A stretch of 35,024 bases of DNA from Candidatus Cloacimonadota bacterium (GTDB taxonomy: Bacteria; Cloacimonadota; Cloacimonadia; Cloacimonadales; TCS61): assembly GCA_021735645.1 (NCBI GenBank), contig JAIPGP010000034.1:1-35024 (forward strand). Direction: 5' to 3'. The first letter of the stretch is position 1, and each line of letters starts with the position of its first letter. This document shows positions 17,519 to 25,682 of this stretch, in pieces. The translations under genes were made by a program, and so were the position numbers. The notes beneath the pieces are model-generated. The model was given only the letters and a program-made list of their open reading frames with translations. It had not been told where the DNA came from and ran no database searches.

Positions 17519-17951
17519 ATGATATCCCATTACAACCAACCAAGTTGGGAGTTACGGACGACCAATTCCACTTAAAAACTTCCTATAAGTCCTATACGAC
17601 ATATAGGACCTATAGGACCTATAACATAAATCCCATCTTCGGCATTACATTATCTTCTTTTCGCGGCTGTTCGCGGCTTTCGTGGTTAAATAAAATCTTA
17701 CATTACATTTATGAAGAGGTGACTTGTGACTGGTAATTGGTGATTAGTGTATCCAGACCTTATTATTCCGGGTTGCAATACATTTTTTACATTTTACATT
17801 AATACTCCCATTCACTATTCACCTCTTTTCCCATTCACGGTTAATCAGGGCTTTCGTAGCAGAAATTTATTTTTCATTGACATAAAGCCGTATAGTCAGA
17901 GGAGTGTTTTCTTGCTTATTAAAATGTAAGATGAAGTAATAAATATAATTT
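17448..17951. other. Divergent spacer between surface paralogs and ppdK, repeat-rich
   Basis: No supported gene. From left to right it holds the end of cassette copy 3, the TATAGGACC inverted/direct repeat (17582-17616), the phrases TTCGCGGCTGTTCGCGGC, GGTTAAATAAAATCTTAC and TACATTACATTTATGAAG that recur in the spacer at 10900-11005, and a bland AT-rich region before ppdK. A TTGACA at 17877 has no matching -10 at normal spacing. Confidence 0.55.
17582..17616. repeat. Inverted repeat built of CCTATA / TATAGG units
   Basis: Arms CCTATAAGTCCTATA (17582-17596) and TATAGGACCTATAGG (17602-17616) pair over 13 of 15 positions around a 5-nt loop (CGACA). The TATAGGACC unit is also tandemly repeated on the right arm. 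There is no T-run, so a terminator is unlikely. Confidence 0.65.
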
Positions 17952-17963
17952 AAGGAGAAGAAG

Positions 17964-20690
17964 ATGGAAAAGAAACGTGTTTATCTCTTTGGCGGAGGAG
18001 CTGCTGAAGGTAAAACGGAGATGAAAGAACTTTTGGGTGGTAAGGGAGCAAACCTTGCCGAAATGAATTTGATTGGCGTACCGGTACCTGCCGGATTCAC
18101 TATCACTACTGAAGTATGTACCGAATATCAAAAGATGGAATATGCCGAAGTGCAAAAACTTTTATGGGACGAATTAGGCAATGGCATCAAGCACATAGAA
18201 CAGATAATGGGCAAGAAATTTGGTGATCCTGCTAATCCGCTGCTGGTATCAGTGCGTTCCGGTGCCCGAGTATCTATGCCGGGCATGATGGATACAGTGC
18301 TTAATCTAGGGCTTAATGACGAAGTAGTGAAAGGACTGGCAGCTAAGAGTGGCAATGAGCGTTTTGCCTGGGACAGTTATCGCAGATTCGTGCAGATGTA
18401 TGGCGATGTGGTATTAGGCATGAAGCCGGAAGATAAAAATGACATTGATCCTTTTGAAGAGATCATCGAAAACATGAAAGAAGCTAAAGGCGTGGAACTT
18501 GATACGGAATTAACCTGCGAAGACCTTAAAATCCTGGTTGACCAGTTCAAAAAAGCCGTGAAAGGCAAAACAGGTCATGACTTCCCGACCAACCCCTGGG
18601 AACAATTATGGGGCGCAATCACCGCAGTATTTGACAGTTGGAATAATGACAGAGCTATTCTTTTCCGGAATATGTATAAATATTCCCATGACTGGGGCAC
18701 AGCCGTGAACGTGCAGGCAATGGTTTATGGCAATATGGGTGCAAACTCCGCAACGGGAGTGGCATTCACACGTGACGCAGCAACCGGAGAAGACCTATTT
18801 AATGGTGAATACCTGATCAATGCTCAGGGTGAAGATGTGGTTGCCGGAACACGTACACCGCAGCAGATAACTAAGACCGGCAGTCAGCGTTGGGCAGAAC
18901 TGGCAGAAGTATCCGAAGACGACAGGGCAGCAAATTATCCTTCTTTAGAAGAAACCATGCCCAAATTATACAAAGAACTTTGTGATGTGGAAACCAAACT
19001 GGAAAACCACTATTCAGATATGCAGGATCTGGAATTCACCATCGAAGACGGACGCTTATGGCTTCTGCAAACACGTACCGGCAAGCGTACTGGTGCAGCA
19101 ATGGTGCGGATAGCCATTGAGATGCTGGCAGAAGGAATGATAGACGAAAAGACGGCAATCATGCGGGTGGAACCAAATAAACTTGATGAGCTATTGCATC
19201 CTGTATTTGATCTGGAAGCCTTGAAGAAAGCGCATGTAATCGCCAAAGGTTTACCGGCATCCCCCGGAGCAGCAGCCGGACAGATAGTATTTTCCGCAGA
19301 AGAAGCGGTGGAATGGGCTTTAACGGGCAAGAAAGTGATACTGGTGCGTACAGAGACCTCGCCTGAGGATCTGGCAGGAATGAATATCGCTGAAGGTATA
19401 TTGACAGCGCGTGGCGGTATGACATCTCATGCAGCAGTGGTTGCCAGAGGCGAAGGCAAGTGCTGTGTATCAGGTGCAGGCAGCGTTAAAATTGATTATA
19501 AAGCAAAAACCATGACCTGTGATGGTGTGGTGTATAAAGAAGGTGCCTGGATTTCATTGAATGGAAGTAATGGCGAGATATACGAAGGCAAAATTATAAC
19601 CATCACACCGGAAGTCAGCGGCAATTTCAGCACCCTGATGGATATGTGTGATAAATACACGCGGATGTATGTGCGCACTAATGCTGACACCCCCAAAGAC
19701 AGTATAATTGCCCGTAAGTATGGGGCTAAAGGAATAGGACTAACCAGAACTGAGCACATGTTCTTTGAAGGCGAACGTATCAAGGCGATGCGTGAGATGA
19801 TACTGGCAGATGATGAAGCAGGACGCAGAGCAGCTTTACAGAAATTACTGCCCTTCCAGCGTGAAGATTTTGAAGGGATATTTACGGCAATGGACGGATT
19901 TGGCGTAACCGTGCGTCTTTTGGACCCGCCATTGCATGAATTTGTACCTCACGAAGCTAAGAATCAGCAGGAAATGGCAGATGAGATGGGTATCAGTCTG
20001 GCAGCGATCCAGCAGAAAGTGCAGGATCTGGCAGAATTTAATCCCATGCTGGGACATCGTGGCTGCCGTCTGGGTAATACCTATACGGAAATCACAGAGA
20101 TGCAGGCACGAGCTATCATAGAAGCAGCTGTGAACGTGAAAGCTAAAGGCATAGATGTTCATCCTGAGATTATGGTTCCCCTGATCGGAACAGTAGCAGA
20201 ATTTGAGATGCAGGAGAAGCTTATCAGAGACACTGCTGAAGAGGTTTTTGCTGAAAAAGGCAGCCGGGTGGATTATCTGGTGGGAACAATGATAGAAATC
20301 CCCAGAGCAGCTCTTACAGCTGATCTGATAGCTAAAAAAGCAGAATTCTTCAGTTTTGGCACTAATGACCTCACTCAGATGACATTTGGCTACAGCCGTG
20401 ACGATGCAGGCAAGTTCCTGAAAGTATATCAGGAAAAAGGCATCTTGAAAGAAGACCCGTTTGCCGTACTTGACCAGGAAGGTGTAGGTCAATTAGTAGA
20501 AATGGCAACCCGTTTAGGCAGATCAGTAAATCCTGAGCTGAAAGTTGGTATTTGTGGCGAACATGGTGGTGAGCCAAAAAGCGTGAAATTCTGTCATCGC
20601 GTGGGTATGAACTACGTAAGCTGTTCACCTTTCCGCGTACCAATAGCCCGATTAGCAGCAGCTCAAGCAGCTATAGAAGACACAAAATAA
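17964..20690 (+). CDS. ppdK: Pyruvate, phosphate dikinase
   Basis: The 908-aa protein interconverts pyruvate, ATP and phosphate with phosphoenolpyruvate, AMP and pyrophosphate, a central step in many anaerobes that use PPi-linked glycolysis or make PEP from pyruvate. The nucleotide-binding domain opens with FGGGAAEGKTEMKELLGGKG and VSVRSGARVSMPGMMDTVLN. The swivelling domain has the phosphohistidine motif GGMTSHAAVVARG (His about 488). The C-terminal PEP-binding barrel has GIGLTRTEHMF, GTNDLTQMTFGYSRDD and CGEHGGEP (catalytic Cys about 864). Length is slightly above the usual 870-880. The start is firm: AAGGAG at 17952-17957, 6 bp before the ATG. It is followed by a terminator and forms its own transcription unit. 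Confidence 0.97.
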   Translation: MEKKRVYLFGGGAAEGKTEMKELLGGKGANLAEMNLIGVPVPAGFTITTEVCTEYQKMEYAEVQKLLWDELGNGIKHIEQIMGKKFGDPANPLLVSVRSGARVSMPGMMDTVLNLGLNDEVVKGLAAKSGNERFAWDSYRRFVQMYGDVVLGMKPEDKNDIDPFEEIIENMKEAKGVELDTELTCEDLKILVDQFKKAVKGKTGHDFPTNPWEQLWGAITAVFDSWNNDRAILFRNMYKYSHDWGTAVNVQAMVYGNMGANSATGVAFTRDAATGEDLFNGEYLINAQGEDVVAGTRTPQQITKTGSQRWAELAEVSEDDRAANYPSLEETMPKLYKELCDVETKLENHYSDMQDLEFTIEDGRLWLLQTRTGKRTGAAMVRIAIEMLAEGMIDEKTAIMRVEPNKLDELLHPVFDLEALKKAHVIAKGLPASPGAAAGQIVFSAEEAVEWALTGKKVILVRTETSPEDLAGMNIAEGILTARGGMTSHAAVVARGEGKCCVSGAGSVKIDYKAKTMTCDGVVYKEGAWISLNGSNGEIYEGKIITITPEVSGNFSTLMDMCDKYTRMYVRTNADTPKDSIIARKYGAKGIGLTRTEHMFFEGERIKAMREMILADDEAGRRAALQKLLPFQREDFEGIFTAMDGFGVTVRLLDPPLHEFVPHEAKNQQEMADEMGISLAAIQQKVQDLAEFNPMLGHRGCRLGNTYTEITEMQARAIIEAAVNVKAKGIDVHPEIMVPLIGTVAEFEMQEKLIRDTAEEVFAEKGSRVDYLVGTMIEIPRAALTADLIAKKAEFFSFGTNDLTQMTFGYSRDDAGKFLKVYQEKGILKEDPFAVLDQEGVGQLVEMATRLGRSVNPELKVGICGEHGGEPKSVKFCHRVGMNYVSCSPFRVPIARLAAAQAAIEDTK

Positions 20691-20728
20691 TTAAGAGAGA
20701 ATTACTCTTTCTATAAAAGGAATAATAA

Positions 20729-20758
20729 AAAGCTCTCTGGCAACGGAGAGCTTTCTTT
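20729..20758 (+). terminator. Rho-independent terminator of ppdK
   Basis: AAAGCTCTC and GAGAGCTTT form a perfect 9-bp stem around an 8-nt loop, followed by CTTT. It lies 39 bp after the ppdK stop and only 10 bp before the next ATG. Confidence 0.75.
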
Positions 20759-20770
20759 CATATATGAAAG
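20755..20770. repeat. Perfect 16-bp palindrome spanning a start codon
   Basis: CTTTCATATATGAAAG equals its own reverse complement and contains the ATG of the nucleotidyltransferase gene (20764-20766). It directly follows the terminator stem. In RNA it could hide the start codon, or it could be an operator. The only shine-dalgarno-like sequence nearby (GGAGAG, 20745-20750) is inside the terminator stem. Confidence 0.5.
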
Positions 20771-21531
20771 CATTTATATTAGCAGCCGGGATAGGCAGGA
20801 GATTGCAGCCGCTCACTTTTGAGCTGCCAAAACCGCTAATACCCGTAAACGGCATTCCGCTTCTATGCTATACGCTGATGCGGCTCAGGCAGGCGGGAGT
20901 TAATCAGCTTATTATCAATACCTGCTATCTGGGCGAGAAAATAATCCATTTCCTGCATTATCATGCTGATTTTGGTTTTGAGATTCATATTTCTGAAGAG
21001 CGGGAGTTATTAGGAACCGGCGGGGGAATAAAGAACTGCCAGCACCTGCTGAAAGAACCATTTTTATTAATCAACGCCGATATTATCTGTGACATAGAAA
21101 TTGCTGACCTGATCAGCTTTTGGCAAAAAGATCAGCAAATGAGCCTGCTTGCTCTATCACATACCGGCACACCCAGCGTGGCAACCTGCGGGCAACTGGT
21201 AGCAGATTTCAGTGATCTCAGGAAGAGTGGACTGGCTGATGATCTTGCTTATACGGGAAATGCACTCATTATGCCGGACATCTTCGCCTCTCTGCCGGAC
21301 GGTGCTTCCTCGCTGGTTACTTCCGGCTTTATTCCGCTGGTGGAATGTGGTCAACTGGGTTTTTGGGAATATAAAAGCTGGTGGTTTGATCTGGGAACTT
21401 ATGAGCGACTGCAACAGGCAGAAAGATTTTTAAAGACAAAAAAAGATATAAATAAAATATTATCCAGCCTGAATACTGCACTTGATCAGGAATATCTGAA
21501 CTGGATGTATCGCGGTTTAATGGAGGTTTAA
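20764..21531 (+). CDS. Sugar-phosphate nucleotidyltransferase (MurU/mannose-1-phosphate guanylyltransferase-like)
   Basis: This 255-aa protein has the nucleotidyltransferase signature at its very start, KAFILAAGIGRRLQPLT and PKPLIPVNG, so the ATG at 20764 is fixed by homology despite lacking a normal ribosome binding site. GTGGGIKN and the metal-binding INADIIC (about 112-118) follow; a C-terminal WWFDLGTYERL segment ends the catalytic fold. The short length without a hexapeptide-repeat tail fits MurU (MurNAc-1-phosphate uridylyltransferase) and related NDP-sugar pyrophosphorylases; the sugar and nucleotide cannot be decided from sequence. Its stop overlaps the mraY start by 1 bp (TAATG), suggesting translational coupling and a role in UDP-MurNAc or other envelope-sugar supply. 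Confidence 0.85.
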   Translation: MKAFILAAGIGRRLQPLTFELPKPLIPVNGIPLLCYTLMRLRQAGVNQLIINTCYLGEKIIHFLHYHADFGFEIHISEERELLGTGGGIKNCQHLLKEPFLLINADIICDIEIADLISFWQKDQQMSLLALSHTGTPSVATCGQLVADFSDLRKSGLADDLAYTGNALIMPDIFASLPDGASSLVTSGFIPLVECGQLGFWEYKSWWFDLGTYERLQQAERFLKTKKDINKILSSLNTALDQEYLNWMYRGLMEV

Positions 21532-22649
21532 TGTTTTATCATTTGTTTGCACCTTTAGCTGACAGTGAATTGCTGGGTGTTAACCTTTTTAATGTGTTTC
21601 GCTATATAACTTTTCGGTCCGTGATGGCATTTATCACCGGACTGGTTTATACTCTCACGGTGGGACCTGTGATCATAAGACAGATCAAAAAGAAACAAGC
21701 TTTGGAACTGATCAGCGAGTACCTGCTTGAACTGGGACACAAAGATAAAGCCAATACTCCCTCAATGGGTGGGATAATATTCCTCAGCGGTGTATTGATA
21801 ACCTCTCTGCTCTGGAATAACCTTACAAATCATTACATAATTTTGATGTACCTGGTTACTATCTGGCTGGGCGGAGTGGGCTTTCTGGATGATTACCTGA
21901 AAAATATCAGGAAAGAAAAGCAGGGACTAATTGTCCGCTATAAATTACTGGGACAGATAATACTGGGGCTTTTTGTGGCCATGGTGCTGATCACCAGTCC
22001 AATTGATAAAAGCACAATAACCACCATCTGTATTCCCTTCTTCAAGAACCTGAGCCTGAACATCTTCTGGCTCTTTATACCTTTCACAGTGCTGATGATA
22101 GTAGGTACCAGTAATGGTACAAATCTAACTGACGGTTTGGATGGGTTGGCTACCGGCACTATCTCAATAGCTCTTCTGGGACTTGGTATTATGTCTTATA
22201 TCAAGGGTAATTTCATCAATGCGGGTTATCTGAACCTGGAATTTATACCTCAGGCAGGAGAGCTGACCGTGTTTATTGCTGCCCTGGTAGGCTCACTTCT
22301 GGGCTTCTTATGGTTCAATTGCAAACCAGCCCAGATATTTATGGGAGATACAGGTTCGCTGGCACTGGGCGGGCAACTGGCAGTGATCGCTATAATCCTG
22401 CGGGAAGAGATATTTTTTCTGATCATAGGAGGTATCTTTGTAGTGGAATCTCTCTCATCCCTGATCCAGATCAGGTATTTCCAATATACAAAGAAGAAAT
22501 ATGGCAAGGGTCGCTGGTTCTTTAAAATGGCACCCCTGCATCATCACTACCAGAAGAAAGGCTTTACTGAAGATAAAATAGTAGTCCGTTTCTGGATTAT
22601 TGCCTTAATGCTGCTGGCAATAGGTCTTTCTACTATAAAACTCCGTTAA
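21531..22649 (+). CDS. mraY: Phospho-N-acetylmuramoyl-pentapeptide transferase
   Basis: The 372-aa polytopic membrane protein (about 10 helices) attaches phospho-MurNAc-pentapeptide to undecaprenyl phosphate, making lipid I of peptidoglycan. The hallmarks are all present: FLDDYLK (aspartate pair), SNGTNLTDGLDGLATG (catalytic Asp region), GDTGSLALGG, and the MraY-specific APLHHHYQKKG near the C-terminus, which separates it from the related WecA family. A ribosome binding site (GGAGG) precedes the ATG by 4 bp, inside the end of the upstream gene. The gene is usually embedded in the dcw/mur cluster; here it has no mur, fts or pbp neighbours. Its stop codon lies one base from the stop of the convergent lipoprotein gene. 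Confidence 0.95.
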   Translation: MFYHLFAPLADSELLGVNLFNVFRYITFRSVMAFITGLVYTLTVGPVIIRQIKKKQALELISEYLLELGHKDKANTPSMGGIIFLSGVLITSLLWNNLTNHYIILMYLVTIWLGGVGFLDDYLKNIRKEKQGLIVRYKLLGQIILGLFVAMVLITSPIDKSTITTICIPFFKNLSLNIFWLFIPFTVLMIVGTSNGTNLTDGLDGLATGTISIALLGLGIMSYIKGNFINAGYLNLEFIPQAGELTVFIAALVGSLLGFLWFNCKPAQIFMGDTGSLALGGQLAVIAIILREEIFFLIIGGIFVVESLSSLIQIRYFQYTKKKYGKGRWFFKMAPLHHHYQKKGFTEDKIVVRFWIIALMLLAIGLSTIKLR

Positions 22650-22650
22650 T

Positions 22651-23217
22651 TTACTGCTTGCTTTTCCAGAGTCTGAATAAGTCCACAAAATCGTGGGCAT
22701 TACTCATATCATCATTCACAGAAGTTTTTATATAGAAATTTCTTACTTCGGGTGACCACATATAGACTGGAATTGACTCATTATCGGAAATTTTTTCTCC
22801 ATCAATTTCTATTACTGTCTCACTGATATCTCCGGTGTAATACATCATGGGTGAGCAATTGCATTGCTCATATCTAAAGAAGTCTGCAGCACTGTAATGA
22901 TCAAAGGTGAATTCCAGAGTGGCACAGATTTGTCCGTTTTCTTCATACAATTCTTTGCTGGTAACCTGATAATCGGGATTATCAGTCTCAAAGGTTTCTC
23001 CCCGCAGGTAGTCATCAATCAGTTCTTGAAAATCTGCAAAGGATACGTCTTCTCCCTCATCTTCTGCAGAAACCAGATTAATGTATTTTATAGAACCTGA
23101 GCCGGAACCATCCTCATTGATCGTGAACCGGTATTCCTTGAACTCAGTAGTGAGACAGCCGGTGAGGACCAGACTGATCAATAAAACCATAAAAAATCTC
23201 ATGAGCATTTTCTTCAT
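22651..23217 (-). CDS. Small lipoprotein, function unknown
   Basis: The 188-aa protein has a lipoprotein signal peptide with lipobox LTGC (Cys about 21), so it is lipidated and anchored in a membrane facing the periplasm. The mature part begins with a beta-rich stretch containing GSGSGSIKYINL, then acidic and aromatic sequence with a cysteine pair near residues 118-120 (YEQCNCSP). I recognise no family. AAGGAG 6 bp upstream fixes the start at 23217. It is the last gene of the minus-strand nqr block and converges on mraY with one base between stop codons, with no visible terminator. Confidence 0.7.
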   Translation of the reverse strand: MKKMLMRFFMVLLISLVLTGCLTTEFKEYRFTINEDGSGSGSIKYINLVSAEDEGEDVSFADFQELIDDYLRGETFETDNPDYQVTSKELYEENGQICATLEFTFDHYSAADFFRYEQCNCSPMMYYTGDISETVIEIDGEKISDNESIPVYMWSPEVRNFYIKTSVNDDMSNAHDFVDLFRLWKSKQ

Positions 23218-23247
23218 TTCTTACTCCTTAAATTCACTTTTTTTTGT

Positions 23248-23703
23248 TTAAGCAAAGAACAATTTAAAAATTAGATCAGGGTCTAACCTGTTTGGTGACC
23301 CTTTTCCTTCAAAGAAACCAAATTCTCTTATCATCTGGATATTTAATGGACACCAGCTGATGCTGATCTTTCTTTGAGGGTCATAATATTTTACAAATCC
23401 TTTGGGAGATGGCTTTTGTCCGCTAAATGGACTGACTACCTTCCCGCGAACTGACACATATTCCACAATTGCCCCATTTTCCAGGGTAATAATGCCATCA
23501 TAACTTTCAAATGCCTGATCTGTGATATCCTGTAATTTGTCCGCAATCTGCTCTTTAGTGATACCTAAATTATTCAATAAATGCAAATCTTCCTCAATGA
23601 TCTCATGATAATGTCGGTTATCATTACCCAGGAAGCCCTCCAGTGTAATTGATCCAGGCTGCATTTTTTCCTGGATTTTCTTTTCATCCGGTGTCTGTTT
23701 CAT
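23248..23703 (-). CDS. Conserved-looking hypothetical protein, soluble
   Basis: From the ATG at 23703 this is a 151-aa protein without signal peptide or membrane segments. A TTG 18 bp upstream is in frame, but GAGGG is well placed (about 9 bp) for the ATG. Residues about 15-75 look helical and acidic (GFLGNDNRHYHEIIEEDLHL, LGITKEQIADKLQDITDQAF); the rest looks beta-rich and ends in F-F-A. I do not recognise it. It lies 34 bp after the histidine kinase and 30 bp before the lipoprotein, so it probably belongs to the same transcript. Confidence 0.65.
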   Translation of the reverse strand: MKQTPDEKKIQEKMQPGSITLEGFLGNDNRHYHEIIEEDLHLLNNLGITKEQIADKLQDITDQAFESYDGIITLENGAIVEYVSVRGKVVSPFSGQKPSPKGFVKYYDPQRKISISWCPLNIQMIREFGFFEGKGSPNRLDPDLIFKLFFA

Positions 23704-23737
23704 AATTATTACCCTCTTCAAGCAGGTTTACTGCTCT

Positions 23738-25654
23738 TTAGTTACCATCATCCTGTTGAATTGCTATAGGAATTTTTAGAATAAATTCTACACCGTCATC
23801 CTTATTAGTCACATTCATCTTACCATGATACTTATTTTCTATAATAAATCGGCAGATATGAAGACCTAAACCTGTGCCTGCTCTTCCTCTGGTGGTGAAA
23901 TAAGGTTCAAATATCTTATCCAATATTTCATCCTTGATCACCTTTCCATTATTATGAATTCTGATTTTTATATATTCTTCATCACAATTCGATTTAATAA
24001 TTATCCGCTGATTATCAACCCCATGCCTTTGCATTGCCTCAAGTGCATTATTGATAAGATTCACAATCACTTGAGTAATTTCATTTGGATTTCCACTTAG
24101 ACTACATTCACTATCACCAATAATACTGATCTGAGCATTTTGTCTTTTCAGCATGTAATCAACCAGATTAATAGATTTCTCTATTGCTGTTTTCACACTG
24201 AAACTTGATAGATAATCAGTTTTAAAGAAATCTCTAAAGTCATTGATAGTATCACTCATATAATTGATCTGGCTCAAGATCATACTTGTCTGCTTTGCTA
24301 AAAAGCTATCATCAAGTTCATCAAAATTCCAGGCATCTTCTATTGATTGAGAAAGCACTCCTATGACATTTAAAGGCTGTTTCCATTGATGAGCAATAGA
24401 AGACAGCATCTCCCCCATAACTGCCATACGTGATTGAGAAGACAGCAGATTATCCTGATTATTGATTCGTTCTACAGCATCACTAAATTCCTGCTTTAGT
24501 TTGGTATGGATTAGATGCAACTCCTCAAGAGAACCACTCAGGTCATTTATCTGACTTTGCATAATTCGGTTTTTCTCATCAAGTTCTTGGTTTTTCAGCA
24601 TATATATCTGAGTTTTATGTTCTGCTTCCAGTTCATCGATCTTCTCATTATGCAAATTTTTGTAATGTGTTTTCATAAGTTCAATGTGTTTTAATAAACA
24701 ATCATTGGATTTTTGAAGTTCACCTGTATTGGAATATAAATTTGCATAAGCCAAAAGTACATTTGCCAGATTCTGGGGCAGATTTTCCCGCTCAGCTATC
24801 TCAAATGATTCATCCAGATATATCTTTGCTGTGTCATATTCTTCCAGCTCAATTAAGGTAGTTCCCAGGGCAGCTCCTGTTTCCGTGATCCTGAATACCT
24901 CATTAAGTTCAATAAACATTTCATAAGCCTGCTTATAAACATCACGCGCCTTTTCTTTCTGATCTAAAACGGAATATACCGTAGCAACATTATATAATGC
25001 CGAAGCCTCATCAACCGTGATATCTCTTTCTTTAAAATAGATGGCTGATTTTTGATAGATTTCCAGTGCTTCCTCATACTTTTTCTGGTTATATAGTACA
25101 TTGGCAAGATTCATTCGAATTGAATTCTGACTTGAGTTGTTTATTTCCAGAGCATTTTGCAAAGCCAATTTAAAATAGATTTCAGCTTCTTTCACTTCAC
25201 TCATTTGCAAATGCACTGATCCCAGATTGTTATAACAACTCATCAGCTCTGCTTTATCATTCAGTTCAAGATAAATATCTATAGCTTTCAGAAAGTTTTC
25301 TATTGCCAATGCATAATTATTCTGCTTATGAGTAATGCTTCCTTTCAAGTTGTAAGCTAATCCCATGGCAGATTTTATTTCTAGTTTACGGCTGCTTTCT
25401 AAAAGATGATTTGCCCACTGATCTGCTTTCACGTAATTGCCACCATAGAAATTTGCATAGGCTAAATGAACATAAGCACCCAGAATTATCCTGTCATCCT
25501 GCATTTCTTTGGCAATAGAATACGCCTTTCTTGCCTGTAACACGCTTTCTCGCGGGTCTGACTTGCATAGATATTTGGAATAATCCAGAATCGCAATAGC
25601 TTTCTCTCTACCTTCGGAACTTTCAATTTTATCAATAAATTTCTTTCTTTCCAT
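23738..25654 (-). CDS. Soluble TPR-domain sensor histidine kinase
   Basis: The 638-aa protein has seven or more tetratricopeptide repeats over residues about 1-320 (for example YNLKGSITHKQNNYALAIENF and CYNNLGSVHLQMSEVKEAEIYF-type units), a coiled coil at about 330-405, then a histidine-kinase core. The dimerisation box reads SSIAHQWKQPLNV with the phosphorylated His near 421. The ATPase domain has the N box NLINNALEAM, the F box FEPYFTTRGRAGTGLGL and a typical C-terminus. There is no transmembrane helix, so the input is cytoplasmic and probably sensed through the TPR region. No response regulator lies in the window. It starts 28 bp after nqrF, which suggests a link with the sodium pump. Confidence 0.9.
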   Translation of the reverse strand: MERKKFIDKIESSEGREKAIAILDYSKYLCKSDPRESVLQARKAYSIAKEMQDDRIILGAYVHLAYANFYGGNYVKADQWANHLLESSRKLEIKSAMGLAYNLKGSITHKQNNYALAIENFLKAIDIYLELNDKAELMSCYNNLGSVHLQMSEVKEAEIYFKLALQNALEINNSSQNSIRMNLANVLYNQKKYEEALEIYQKSAIYFKERDITVDEASALYNVATVYSVLDQKEKARDVYKQAYEMFIELNEVFRITETGAALGTTLIELEEYDTAKIYLDESFEIAERENLPQNLANVLLAYANLYSNTGELQKSNDCLLKHIELMKTHYKNLHNEKIDELEAEHKTQIYMLKNQELDEKNRIMQSQINDLSGSLEELHLIHTKLKQEFSDAVERINNQDNLLSSQSRMAVMGEMLSSIAHQWKQPLNVIGVLSQSIEDAWNFDELDDSFLAKQTSMILSQINYMSDTINDFRDFFKTDYLSSFSVKTAIEKSINLVDYMLKRQNAQISIIGDSECSLSGNPNEITQVIVNLINNALEAMQRHGVDNQRIIIKSNCDEEYIKIRIHNNGKVIKDEILDKIFEPYFTTRGRAGTGLGLHICRFIIENKYHGKMNVTNKDDGVEFILKIPIAIQQDDGN

Positions 25655-25682
25655 CTCACCACCAGTTTCTTTTTTATTTCAA

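Noticed and set aside
17877-17905. TTGACA upstream of ppdK as a promoter
   Set aside because: No acceptable -10 hexamer lies at 16-19 bp. A TATAAT at 17944-17949 is too close to the ribosome binding site and has no -35 partner.
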